From positions 806,001-870,000 of the forward strand of contig NC_063020.1 in NCBI RefSeq assembly GCF_020509005.1: a stretch of 64,000 bases of DNA, given 5' to 3'. Position 1 is the first letter of the stretch; each line of letters opens with the position of its first letter. This document shows, piece after piece, positions 20,403 to 30,850 of the stretch. The notes below the pieces were generated by a model. The model was not told the origin of the DNA. It ran no database searches and was given only the letters and a program-made list of their open reading frames with translations. This DNA is from Fulvia fulva (Eukaryota; Ascomycota; Dothideomycetes; Mycosphaerellales; Mycosphaerellaceae). A program made the translations under genes and the position numbers.

Positions 20403-21967
20403 TCACTCTGTATGTCTATATTTCGTCGCCGGATGTCCCTCACGCGCTCGTGGCCCCTTTCCATCCTGGAGATAGTTCTCTCGCATACTTCCACCAGCGT
20501 ACTCCTGCTGCAGCACCCCTCGCTTCCGCAATTCTGGCCACAGATATTTGATCAGGTCATCAAAGGTGCCAGGGGTGGTGGCATAGCTAATGTTGAACCC
20601 ATCAACGCGTGCTTCGCGTACCCACATTTCCATATAATCAGCTACCGTCTGAGGACTGCCAATAGCACGTGGGTGCGCTCCCGAGATGGCCAATTGTTCC
20701 AGGACGTGCTTCTTCGTCCACTTCAGGCCTTTGGTACCGGGAACAGTGGCCGTCCAGGATGCTACCATGGACTGAATCGCAGGCGGTCCGTTGAAGGCAA
20801 AATCTTCGTCGTCCGAGAACTTCGACAAATCCGTGCCACTCCAGCCGCCAAATAATGAAGCAGTGCCGTCAAGATCAGCGTATTGCAACAGATCTTGGAA
20901 CTTGGCCTGTGCCTTCTCATCAGTCTCATCGACCACGATGAAAATGCCAGCAATGAACTTGATATCGTGCTCGGATCGACCGTGAGCTACAAGTTGGTTC
21001 TTCATGTCATCGACGATTGCCCTGGTCTTTTCGGGAATCGTGCCAGGCAAGAACATTGCTTCAGCATGGCTCGCGGCGAAGTCTTTGCCGGCTTTGGATG
21101 CGCCGGCTTGCAGCAGGAAAGGGGTACGTTGTGGTGTAGGGCTGACCAGGTTTGGACCTTTACACTTGAAGTGTTTGCTGATACCATTAGCTCGCTGAGA
21201 TGTGGTCATGGAGAAGGCAGCACTAACCCGACGTGGTTGATGTGATGCACTTTGTTTGGATTGGTGAAGACTCCGGTCCGTTTATTGCCTTCGACAGCAT
21301 CATCCTCCCAGCTGCCCTCGAGCAGTTTGTATACGACTTCGAGGAACTCATCCGCAATCCTGTATCGTTCGTCATGTTCGACGGTACCTTCAAGACCATA
21401 GGACTTTGCGGCGCTTTCGAGATAGCTGGTTACGATATTCCACCCGACCTAAGACACTGTGAGCTTGTGTTCGAAAGCTAACACAACCTTTACATACCCG
21501 ACCATTTGTGATCTGATCCAATGTGGAATACCTCCTGGCCAAGGTATACGGGTGCTCATACGAGGTTGACGCCGTGACACCGAAGGAGAGGTTCTTAGTC
21601 GCATGCGCCATCGCCGAGATCAACAGTGACACATCTAGATGCGGGATCTGAGCACCCGAGCTGAGAGCTGGACCGATACCATTGTACACATCGTAGATGC
21701 CGAGAACATCAGCGAAGAAGATGCCATGGAACTTTGCTTCATCGAGCTTCTTCGCCAGCTCGACCCAATGGTCCAAAGTCTGCGGTCCTTGATCAGGATG
21801 TCTCCAAAGTCCTTCACACGAAGTCAACAATGAGCTAGGCACGGGGCGGTGCTGCGAGGCTGCATATTACCCGGTGCAAGGTGGCCTGGGGCGACCATGG
21901 CGAAGGCATTCATGATCCATGGTTTTGTGGTCGAGCCGTCAGAACCGTTCTGTTGGGTGGCGGACAT
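20403..21967 (-). CDS. NtaA/SnaA-type FMN-dependent monooxygenase
   Basis: Four exons, 21967-21871, 21811-21498, 21448-21228 and 21177-20403, with introns of 59, 49 and 50 bp, close in frame at 468 residues. The N-terminal region contains APGLWRHPDQ and FHGIFFADVLGIYDVY. The rest has the nitrilotriacetate monooxygenase component A pattern of the luciferase-like superfamily: AHATKNLSFGVTASTSYEHPY, VGWNIVTSY, and PFLLQAGASKAGKDFAASHAEAMF. Such enzymes use FMNH2 from a partner reductase to oxidise amines, sulfonates or sulfur heterocycles. No flavin reductase gene is visible nearby; the MDR protein would not be expected to fill that role. It points toward the MDR gene's 3' end. Confidence 0.88.
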
Positions 21968-22370
21968 CCTGGAATAGTAGTCTTTGGCTGGCTAGTATCG
22001 TGTGGCTGTTATTTGAATGTATGGAGTGCTGTGCAGACCAGCGACTCGCAGTCTTGGTCGGACTCACATGCAGCAGATGAAGTCAGAAGCCTGCGGCCGT
22101 CTACCGACCCCGATGGATCACTTCGATGGCCCGACACCATCATACATCGGCTCGAGCAACCTGCCTCGTTGCGTTGAGAACGACCCCCCTCCTACCAACA
22201 AGTGCCAGGTGGAGGATGTTGGACAATGTGGGGGTGAAATGATCACGCCTTCAAACCCAAGAGGCACGCGAATCCGACGACCCGAAGCACTTCATGCCAG
22301 CCTCGCCCTCTCTCTGTCGAGCATCACGAAAGTTCAGCATCGCAATGTTGCAATGTGTGGCATCCACATG
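21968..22370. other. 5' flank of NtaA-like gene, no intact gene
   Basis: About 400 bases between the divergent NtaA-like gene and the UNC93-like remnant. The missing N-terminal half of the transporter was sought here in all plus-strand frames and not found. Confidence 0.5.
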
Positions 22371-22371
22371 G

Positions 22372-23107
22372 CGCACAGCGGAAAGACGGCGTAAAAGTCA
22401 CGTGCGGAATCCCCAAAAACGAGAGCGTCTGGACGGAAATGAAGAACACGGGAACCCTCTTCCTAAGCAAAAACTTCCTCCTGATAATCCCTTCAATAGG
22501 TCAATCCGTCTTCGCCGAAGCCGTCTTCTTCACCTTCCAAGGCCTCTGGTTCAGCGTCCGCGCCCGCGCCTTGGGTTCCTTCCTCTCGGGAATCGTCGCC
22601 ATCATCGCCGGAAACCTCCTGGGTCTCTTCCTCGACAACGAAAAATTAGCCATGCGCTTCCGCGGCCGCTGGGCCTTCGCCGTCCTCTTCACGCTCCAAG
22701 GCGCCTGGTGGCTCTGGGGCACCATAATCGTCACAGACTTCCGCAAGTCGCAACCGACATACGACTGGGTCGACGTCGGCTTCGGGAGAGGGTTTGCGTG
22801 GTTTTTGGTCATGGTCATGTGGTTTCAGGTGAATTATATGTATCTGTACTTTGTGATTGGCAGTTTGGCGAAGAATGATGCGGAGGTGGTGAGGTTTGCG
22901 GGGTTGTTGAGGGGCACGGAGAGTGCGTGGCAGGCGATATCTTATGGGTTGACGAGTGTGACGGTTATGGGGCAGGTCGGGGGTGTGTATTTGAACTTTG
23001 GACTTTGCGCGGTATCGTTGGTGCCGGCTTGGTGGGTGATTAGGGAGATTGGGGTTAGTACGGGGAAGGGGGTTGATGAGAGGTCTAGGGGCGAGCATAG
23101 AGAGTGA
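22372..23107 (+). pseudogene. UNC93-like (MFS) transporter, C-terminal half only
   Basis: An open frame encodes about 245 residues with five or six hydrophobic segments, among them FLLIIPSIGQSVFAEAVFF, FLSGIVAIIAGNLLGLFL and AFAVLFTLQGAWWLWGTIIV, plus WFQVNYMYLYFVIGSLA. The block VWTEMKNTGTLFLSKNFL and the tail fit the second half of fungal UNC93/DUF895 proteins, which usually have about 450-490 residues. A possible splice acceptor (GCGCACAG) precedes CGGAAAGACGGC at 22379, but no upstream exon exists before the neighbouring gene. No ATG opens the frame until within the loop. The gene is therefore 5'-truncated. A rearranged or unusually short protein is the alternative. Confidence 0.55.
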
Positions 23108-23501
23108 TCTGATAGGGAATGGTAGAGAGAAATGTATTGCTGATACTTGCCGCTTCTTACCTGGTCAGGCGTCTGAAGCCACTTGGGGGTTTCTCTTGTT
23201 GATCGCTTGCAGACATTGGCCTGCTGCGGGCCATCATCCTTCGTGCACTTCCACAAAGGCCGGAACAGCTGGTGCTCGCAGTCCAACTCATCTGAAGCCA
23301 AAATCGGATATTTCAGCATTGGAGCGTCAGACAGTGCAATGAGCTGGCCAGGCGTGCATCATGCGCATCAGCCTCATGAGAGAGTATGGTTGGGACCTCG
23401 GCCATTATGGCAGGGTTTGGCGTCTGCAGCATCGCGTCTGTTCCAGGCGTCGTACCTGTAGGTTCGGTGGCAAGGCTACGAGCGCAAGTGGTGGTCCTGC
23501 C
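23108..23501. other. Intergenic, nothing recognised
   Basis: Convergent 3' flanks of the UNC93-like remnant and the CIR-N protein. Confidence 0.45.
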
Positions 23502-24530
23502 TCATTCGTCTCGATGCCTATGTCGACTCCGGTGCCTATCCCGTTCCCTCGAACGCGACCGACTATGCCTCCGACGGCGGTGATGATGATGATGGTGTCT
23601 ATGTCTTCGATGTCTGTCGTGGTCACGTCCTTCACGAGTCTTTTCTCCGGGCGCATCGAGGCTAAAGCCATCCAGACTTTCGTCATCATCTCGGTGCCGA
23701 CGTCGCTCTCTACGATGCCTCTCATCTTTCTTCAAAGCCCCAAGCTCGGCTTGCTGCTTCTGCTGCCACTTCTCCCTGTCGCGCTCGCTCTGTTTGAGCT
23801 GGCGTTGTGCACTTTGCATCGACGCGAATGGGTCGTTGGATGATATGCGGTTCTGCTCTCGATCCCTTCGGCGCGGGTCTTCGTTGCCCCAGACGTCCTT
23901 GGCTTGCACCTCCGCCAGGACAAGATCTGTTGTGGCCGTGGCGCCAGATCTGTCACTAGCAGCAGCGTACCACGGTTGCTGCATGCCGTTCTGATAGCCA
24001 GCGGCGTTACTGAAGCGCATTGTGACTTGGTCTTGCTCTCGCTTCCGCTTCTTGGCCTTTTCTGCTTCAACCTCGGCGTTCTTTTCCGTCTTTCTGATCT
24101 CTTTCTCGTCGGGAGCAGAGAACAATTGGATGTTGCCGGCGTGGTCTTGCAGGGGTGCATCCTCTTCACGCTCTTTCAACCACGCGCTCGATGCTTTTTG
24201 CCCAGTCTCTGTGTCCTGCTGCGCATATCGAATGTCGCGATCGGTATCATCCTCTCCTCGCAGCCGTCGGCGCGTGCGGCCTCGTCTTGCATAATCATCG
24301 TCGCGGCCACTTTTGCGCCAGTCTCGCGCATCTTCTTCCACGGGCGTCGTAAGCGGAGGTGGCTCTTCGCCGCGAAGAAGTGCTATCCGACGTGCAGCAT
24401 CTTCCTCTTGCATGCGCTGCTCTGCCGCTTCCTCTCGAGCCTGTGCCTCGGCTTCATCGCGACGGGCCTTCTCGACGTTGTCGGCGCTGTACACGTTCCA
24501 GCTTTTCTTGCCCAGCAGATGCAGAGGCAT
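23502..24530 (-). CDS. CIR-N domain protein, LENG1-like splicing-associated factor
   Basis: 342 residues, intronless, from ATG 24530. The N-terminus MPLHLLGKKSWNVYSADNVE followed by ARRDEAEAQAREEAAEQRMQEEDAARRI is the CIR_N domain (N-terminal domain of the CBF1-interacting corepressor CIR). In fungi and animals it occurs in LENG1 and Cwc25-type spliceosome-associated proteins. The middle is charged coiled coil (KTEKNAEVEAEKAKKRKREQ). The C-terminus is an Arg-His-Ser low-complexity tail with a run of His and RSRSRERDRHRSR, as in RS-type nuclear factors. A nuclear role in pre-mRNA processing is inferred. The long plus-strand ORFs over the same bases are shadows of the biased composition. Confidence 0.8.
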   Translation of the reverse strand: MPLHLLGKKSWNVYSADNVEKARRDEAEAQAREEAAEQRMQEEDAARRIALLRGEEPPPLTTPVEEDARDWRKSGRDDDYARRGRTRRRLRGEDDTDRDIRYAQQDTETGQKASSAWLKEREEDAPLQDHAGNIQLFSAPDEKEIRKTEKNAEVEAEKAKKRKREQDQVTMRFSNAAGYQNGMQQPWYAAASDRSGATATTDLVLAEVQAKDVWGNEDPRRRDREQNRISSNDPFASMQSAQRQLKQSERDREKWQQKQQAELGALKKDERHRRERRRHRDDDESLDGFSLDAPGEKTREGRDHDRHRRHRHHHHHHRRRRHSRSRSRERDRHRSRHRHRDE

Positions 24531-25325
24531 CTTGGCGGATGGTGATCAAACCAGGGCAGGATGTTGACAAGAGGTTGTGTCACTAACATGTGATTGACGG
24601 AAGCACGTGCATAGCGGCGATGGGGTAAGGAACTGGTCGTTAGCGACAGGGCATAGCGCGGCTCGCTATTAATTATTGCATATGGCAGCGGTGCCTTGCT
24701 GCACCTCTCCCAATAGCGCCTTTCGTCGCTGTCTTCCATCGGATATCGGGTGTGCCCAAGTGCGACCTCAATACCATCTCTTGAGCGTTGTTGCATCTTT
24801 GTGCCCGGCAAACCCCTCGACGGGCGCTAGCATTCTGTCCACCCCCAGACTTGCACATGCGCCCAAGCTACGCTTCACGGAACTTCTCTTCTGCTACACA
24901 CGATTGATTGGCCTATCATCGCGAGCTGGAGGGGCGTGAGGGGACACTGCAGGCCAGTGTCTCCGAGGCTTGTGCAGCATCCCGGTCGTTTCATGCCTTG
25001 GTGATATCCTCCCCGTCCACCGACTCGCCCATGGGCACCTACGACTCGAGCAGCAGGTTACAGCCTTCAACATCCGCCAAGCCTGACGCGTAGCAGTGTG
25101 CCACCTTCGCACAGGTACATGTCCTCGTCGCAGCCTATATCCTCTTGCTGGTCTTGTCTCACCGATCCGCCGTCCTCTTCCTCGTAGCCATTCGGAAGCT
25201 CGAACACATCCCTCGTCTACCACCATCCTACCACAAGTCTCGTGTCGCAGGCCATTGCAACGGCCCAGCTGACCTAGACAGATTACCACCCCCCTCCGCT
25301 CGTCGCACCCCTGTAGCAAGATACA
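24531..25325. other. Divergent intergenic region, nothing recognised
   Basis: About 800 bases between the start codons of two divergent genes. It includes the leader of the plus-strand gene, which is C-rich just before 25326. No ORF with family resemblance. Confidence 0.45.
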
Positions 25326-27195
25326 ATGCCAGTCTATCTGTTGCACGGCTTTCGCTGGCCACGACCGTTGATTCGAATCCACATTATCCTACAGAACCTT
25401 GACGACGCAGCAGCAGAATGGCTGGTCGCGCAAGGTACCACCCAGACGATGCGCAAGAACTTCAACGAACTCTACCCAGACGCCATGAAACACCTCACGC
25501 GACTGCGCTTCATTGAGCAGTACGATCCGAACGATCTCTCACCCACTGCAGCGAGCCAGCCATACGCTTATGTAGCAGACATTGTCGAGGAAGTCGAGCT
25601 TGGCGTTGATATCGATGAAGTGAGGGGCAGAGGTGTGGGTAATGATCAGTGGTCTGCATTGCAAGATCTACGAGACAAGATCGCGCCAGAGGAGAAGGTG
25701 GGCTGGTATGTGGTGGTGTGTGGAGACGAAGAACGATGGGCACCGCCAACCATGAGCCTGCTGCGGGAGAGTGGACATAACGGTGTCCGGCATGAAAGTG
25801 ACGCGGACAGCTGCTGCCACAGCAACAAGCAGGGCTCTGAGGTGGGGTTGGAAGTCATTGATCGAAATATACCGTGCTGACAGTATGAAGGACAAGGACA
25901 TCACGCCTGAGCCTGAGCCGAAGGGATTCAGGAAGTTCTTCGGGTCCAGCAAGTTGAGAGGACGGAGAAGGTAGCGTACGATGCCCACGTGCGCCATGTC
26001 ACCCATACTGACGGCTTCTAGTCGCGCCAACTCGACACACAACCGCTCTCCATCCAGGTCTGAGAAAGCGCCGCCTCTTCCCAGCTCATCATATGGGTTG
26101 AAAGCCCCACAACTACCTCATCCCTCACTATGACAACCACAGTCGTCGGGAGGCGCCGCAGACAGCAATGCTGGAGGCAGTCCAAGCAGCCCTGCCTCTG
26201 CACGCCGTTCATCGACTACGCAGGAGCTTTCTGCGTCACCACCAACACCCAAAGGACGTGCACATGACTCTGGGTATGGGTCGCCTGTCAGACAGAACTC
26301 TTGGACTCCGGATACAGACATATCGATATCACCGATGAGACGCGATTCCAACTCGAACTCTCACACGCGCTCTGTCTCAAGTTCGCGTGGCGTGAGTCCT
26401 GTCGAAGTACGAAGAGCCCTCAACCCACTGGAACGAGTCCGCAACTCTAGTCCCGCAAAAGCGTCCTCGAGTAAACATACTAGTACTTCTACCATTACAC
26501 CGACATCACATCCTCTCTCCCAATCGCAAGAACATGAAGAAGAAGGACCGCGAGCTTTGAATTCAACCCAAGCAGGAATGCAAGCACAGGCCACGAAGTT
26601 CGCCAAACCACTCTCCCTCCTCCACACCAAACCTGCAGGCCCCTCCTTCAAAGACCAAGCAGAAGACTTTGATGTCATCACCATGAGTCCCTCCCACACA
26701 CCCCCAGCAGCACGCAGCCGTCGGCACTCCCGAGCATCCTCACGGGCCTCCTCAACAGTCGTGCCGACGCCATCAGGAGAAGCAGCAAACCCACCCCCAA
26801 TACCCACCGCAATCCCCAGTGGCAGTCGACCAATATCAGCGCCCATTCTCCCCATTAGCAGCAAGTCCGCGCCTGATCCTTCGCCTTCATCTTCCAACGG
26901 CAGATGCACCACACCCCTGCCCGGCAACAGCATTCCCATAACCAAGATCCGACCGCAGCCAGGTCCGCCGTTAGATGCCGTCTCAGTCGCAGAAGGTACG
27001 AACCCTGCGGTGTATATGCCAACGAAGGGGGATGGCTTCCACCATGATCCACATAGAGAGAGGATTGAGAAGGGAGGGAGTGATAAGGGCAAGGGAAAGG
27101 GGAAGGCAGGGGTATTCCCGCGGCAGTCGCAGCAGAACTTCCATTTTGCGATGATTGCGAGTAATATCGAGAATGCTTTTGGTGCGATGCGGTGA
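25326..27195 (+). CDS. Conserved fungal protein with disordered C-terminus; apparent frameshift
   Basis: ATG 25326 begins MPVYLLHGFRWPRPLIRIH, the start of a widespread ascomycete protein family of unknown function. The first frame runs through GWYVVVCGDEERWAPPT to about 25775. The coding signal then continues in another frame (VDITVSGMKVTRTAAAT, RALRWGWKSLIEIYRADS). No acceptable intron joins them, and a two-base change near 25770 would. Downstream, introns at 25971-26021 and 26097-26165 fit in frame, leading to a long final exon of Ser/Pro/Thr-rich disordered sequence ending NIENAFGAMR at 27195. The conserved folded part is therefore about the first 220 residues. The frameshift may be real or an assembly error, and the gene model is partly tentative. 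The 284-codon minus-strand ORF here is antisense shadow. Confidence 0.6.
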
Positions 27196-27471
27196 TGATG
27201 TTGATGGTAGGGCATGGACTGGGAGGTGGGGGACTAGCTGTATTTGAATGGACTTTCTAGCGAGGACGGCAGTGGACAGGTCTTAAGTTTCTTTGGTATT
27301 TAGAGGCGAGCTGATGTAAGATATCCTACTAGAGTCGAGACCTCCGAGCAGGACCAAAGCAGGACTCCTTTTTCCTTCTGCCGATATACAATGAACGATA
27401 TTAAACCCCCAAACCCATTCCCTTACACATACACATACACCTCCATCCCCACCCCATCCCGTTAACATCAT

Positions 27472-30164
27472 CTAAAAGAACCCACCACCACCCTTCTCCT
27501 CCTTCTTCCCATCTCCTCCACCATCACCTTCCTGCTCTCCCTGTCCCTGTCCTTCATCGCCCTCAGCCTGCTCCTGGTCCTCCTTCTTCCTATTCTTCCC
27601 ACTAATTCCACCCCACACTCCAGACGCCAAACCTCCTACCCCTTTACCAACGCCGCTTTGGGGATCATGTCAGCAACGACAGCGGGACTGGAGTATGGGG
27701 ATGGCGAATAAAAATGACTTACCCGACTGTATCGCCCACGCCGCCTAGGACGTCGCCTTTGCCTAGTTTGCCGACGCCGGAGCCGACGCCGCCTGGGGGG
27801 AGTGGTTAGTTCAGTTTAGGTTGAGAGCGGGGCGGGAGGGGAAGAGTGTAATGGAGATGGGGTTGGTAGGGAAAACGTACCTGTAACGCCACTTACTGTG
27901 TCGCCGAGGCCTTTGGTTGTGCCCTCGACGACACCGCCGGCGCGGCCTGGGACGTAGCCGCCGACCTGGTTGTGTGGGTTAGTCGCTTGCTCGCTGCTGT
28001 TTGGGGGGATGTTTGCTCATGTCCCTTCCCGCGGTGGAACGTTGCATATTCTTCCAGGAGCGAGCGAGCCGGAGCAAGCAGAGCAAGTACTTACCGATTT
28101 GCCAACGCCCTCAACTGTGGAGCCAGCGCCTTTGCCTACGCCACCGACTGTGTTACCGACCTATACATGGCGTTGTCAGAACATTGAGAATCGATAGTGG
28201 GTGATTACAGGAGACACTTACACCCCCAGTAGCGCCCTGAACCGCAGCAGAAGGATCTCCTTTCCCAATCCCACTGGTCGTATCGCCCACCGTCTGGCCG
28301 AGACCACTAGTGGCATTGGAAGCCGTGGTGCCTACGCCAGATGTCGCTGAGTCTGCGGTCTACATAGTATGAGAAGTCAGTCTTGATCAAAGATGCTATT
28401 GGTGTGTGAGGAATCTTGCCTTGCCGACCGGACCACCGACAGTGTCGCCTAGAGATTTGCCAGCACCGGAGCTTTGAGGTAGTCAGTATAGATCAACAAC
28501 GCTGGAGGAGTGAACTCACACAGTCCCCTTCAAACCCTGTCCAACACCAGAAACAGTCTTCTGAGCCTATACCCCCTCATCAGTCCACTAACACAATCCC
28601 ACCGACAACATGGTATACATACCCCCTGCCCAACCCCCGAAACCGTCCGTCCAGTTCCCTATCCCTCATCGTCAGCCCCCACTCCCCACATCTCTCTCTC
28701 CATCTCAGCCACCACGAACATACCTTATAAATCCCCGACCCCACCCCCTTCACATCCCCCTTACTCGCAGCGCCCCAAACATCACTCCCGGCCTGGGACA
28801 AATTCCCCACCGCCGAATTCGCCGCATCACTAACATCCTGCCCCGCCTGCTGACTCGTATCGCCCAAATTCTTGGTCGCGTCCGTCGTCGTCTTGGTGGC
28901 GCCTTGTCCGACTTGGTTTATTTTCTTGGTTACTGGGTTTGATTTCCCGGCTGAGGCTTTGTCGATGCTTCCTGCAGAAAAGAGGGTCCATATCAGTATC
29001 TACAGCGTCGGAAGGGAAGCGTCAAGAGCTGCCGGCTTGCGATGATGCTGCTTCATCGGCGACTTTCCACCGACGAGTGAGCCATGAGGGAAGCCATGAC
29101 GCCACGAGCCTGGAGTCTGTGCGGAAGTCTAGGCGTGTGGGGACTTCGTCTCTGGTTGTAGGAGTAGTGGATGTGGACGTACCTGTAGCGGCGCCTACGC
29201 CCTTGTTCACACCCTTGCCCGCCGTGTCGCTAGCTTTGTTCACGCCCCCGGTGGCCGCGCCGAGCCCTTTCTGTGCGGTGTTTGTAGCCGTGTTTGTAGT
29301 CTTTTGAGCAGCACCGGTGCCCTTGTTCGCGGCATTCTGAGCACCTCCCGTTGCTGGCGTGGCCTTCTTCTTTTGCTCGCTCACTGGTGGCGGGATTGGC
29401 TTGCGACGCGCGGGAGCGGAGGAAGTGCTAGGGGTTGATGATGGGGGTTTGGCTCCACCTATTGCTTGGCTGGTAGTCTTTTGTGCCTCGCCGACTGCAT
29501 TTACTGGCTTCTTGGCTGGGACAGAGGATGGTGTTTTGGCCGGCGTCTTCGCGGGAGTCTTCGCGGGAGTCGACGTCGAAGGCTTGGAGGCTGGTTTGGA
29601 TGGAGCCTTGGCTGGTGTTGATGTCGTGCCCGATGAGGCGGGCTTCGCGGGAGTTGGCGTGGCCTTCTTGACGGGTGTTGCGCCTGCGGGCTTCTGTGCG
29701 GATGCGGCTGGTGTGGACTTCTTCACGGGTGTAGGTGCTGATTTAGCGGGAGTGCTCTTGTCGCCCTGAGAGGGCTTGTTTGCTGAAGGAGTTGCAGGCT
29801 TCTTGACCAGCGGCTTGCTGGCTGGGGGGCCCTTAGTGAGAGTCTTCTTGGGAAGCTCGTTGTCAACCATTGAGATCTTCGACGTACCAGCTGTTCGTCG
29901 TTAGCAACGATTTCTTCATAAATTCTCTTACTTATCCAACAAGCACACAATGTAGCGCTCAGAATGCCATCAATTCAAACAACATTGGCTCGCAGTAATA
30001 TGACCTTTGCTGCGCACTGGATCGAACAGCCAGGACATACTGTTGTTGAAGTAGTAATAGCCAGCCGCGGCCGTCGTAGCGGCAATGGGAAGTGCCCTCC
30101 ATAGGTAGCTAGACGTACCTTGGAGCTGATCGTTCTGCTTCTTCAGGTCCCCTACCGCAGACAT
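27472..30164 (-). CDS. Eleven-exon Gly-Val repeat (LEA-like) protein
   Basis: Exons 30164-30005, 29890-29183, 28971-28724, 28658-28623, 28566-28520, 28471-28420, 28359-28222, 28160-28095, 27965-27881, 27792-27723 and 27655-27472 close in frame at 597 residues. Exon 1 (MSAVGDLKKQNDQLQGTSS) holds a hydrophobic segment, LPIAATTAAAGYYYF; its junction uses a weak donor (GTCATA) and is the least certain. Exon 2 is a Lys/Ala/Pro/Thr-rich linker with AKTPAKTPAKTP. Later exons each carry one or two units of the type GVGxTVGGVGKG, resembling late-embryogenesis-abundant proteins. The intron after 28420 appears to be GC-AG (AAG|GCAAGA). The tail is acidic and Gly-rich, ending KGGGGFF. A role in stress protection or membrane contact is speculation. 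Confidence 0.7.
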
Positions 30165-30388
30165 AGTATCGTGTCGATATAATCGTCGTGCAATGAGAAT
30201 GATTCAACCGCGAAAAGACAGCAAATGGAACTCAAAGTGAAATGTGTCCAAGAAGTACACTACTACCGTATCCTCACACATCCAAGTTTTGCGTACGCAA
30301 CAGCACAGTGCGACAACTTGCCGCCGCCGCATGTCGTGAAACATCACTTTCGCGAGCTCCAGTCGTAACTGTGAGATGACGTTGAAGC

Positions 30389-30619
30389 TCATGACGATGC
30401 CATGATGTGTGGCTGAAAGTCGTCTCCAGGTTTTGGATGCTCGATATCCTTGATCCCGACAGCATCCAGCATTCCAATTGGTTCGCGAGGGAATGTGACC
30501 CGGATTATTGAGCAGTTGTGGCCGTGCATCGACATGGGTTGAAGGAGAGCTGGATTCTGGATATGGAGCGACGCGACATCATCGTGGAAGCCATGTGGAG
30601 ACGGGAATCCAATGGCCAT
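30389..30619 (-). CDS. Small hypothetical ORF
   Basis: 76 residues from ATG 30619 (MAIGFPSPHGFHDDV...). The same frame is open upstream to 30673 without another ATG (LTPSDLERSWRQNWSLVP). The composition looks coding, and it lies in the gap upstream of the Gly-Val repeat gene, pointing the same way. No family is recognised. An unseen upstream exon near 30700 is possible. Confidence 0.3.
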   Translation of the reverse strand: MAIGFPSPHGFHDDVASLHIQNPALLQPMSMHGHNCSIIRVTFPREPIGMLDAVGIKDIEHPKPGDDFQPHIMASS

Positions 30620-30850
30620 CGGAACCAGGGACCAGTTCTGTCGCCAGGAACGCTCCAGATCGCTAGGAGTCAAGAACGTGTCTCGTGATGCGACTGCAGA
30701 GTATAGTAATTCATTTCGTCTTCTGTTATGCTAGTGTGGCTCCTCGGAGCATTTCGTCGTGACTCTTTCCACCAACGCCTCGCTATGCAAAGCAAGCGGT
30801 CTCGAAACGAAGAGAACGCTACAAATCCACAAACCATCTGCGACGGCAGG

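Noticed and set aside
15877..23107. Full secondary-metabolite biosynthetic cluster
   Set aside because: No PKS, NRPS, terpene synthase or prenyltransferase is visible in or beside the oxidoreductase group, so only a small redox locus is claimed.
23904..24545. 213-codon plus-strand ORF
   Set aside because: Antisense to the CIR-N protein, whose N-terminal domain is recognised. The plus-strand reading is low-complexity Ser/Leu.
26361..27215. 284-codon minus-strand ORF
   Set aside because: It lies antisense to the Ser/Pro-rich last exon of the gene at 25326-27195. Such codon bias opens the opposite frame, and the product has no family features.
27700..28500. Regularly spaced similar units that could suggest a satellite or CRISPR-like array
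   Set aside because: The units are coding repeats (GVGxTVGGVGKG) split by introns and diverged at the DNA level. The genome is eukaryotic.
29359..29769. 136-codon plus-strand ORF with a membrane-like composition
   Set aside because: Antisense of the Lys/Ala/Pro/Thr linker exon of the Gly-Val repeat gene; the Gly/Ala/Val/Phe reading is a mirror of that bias.
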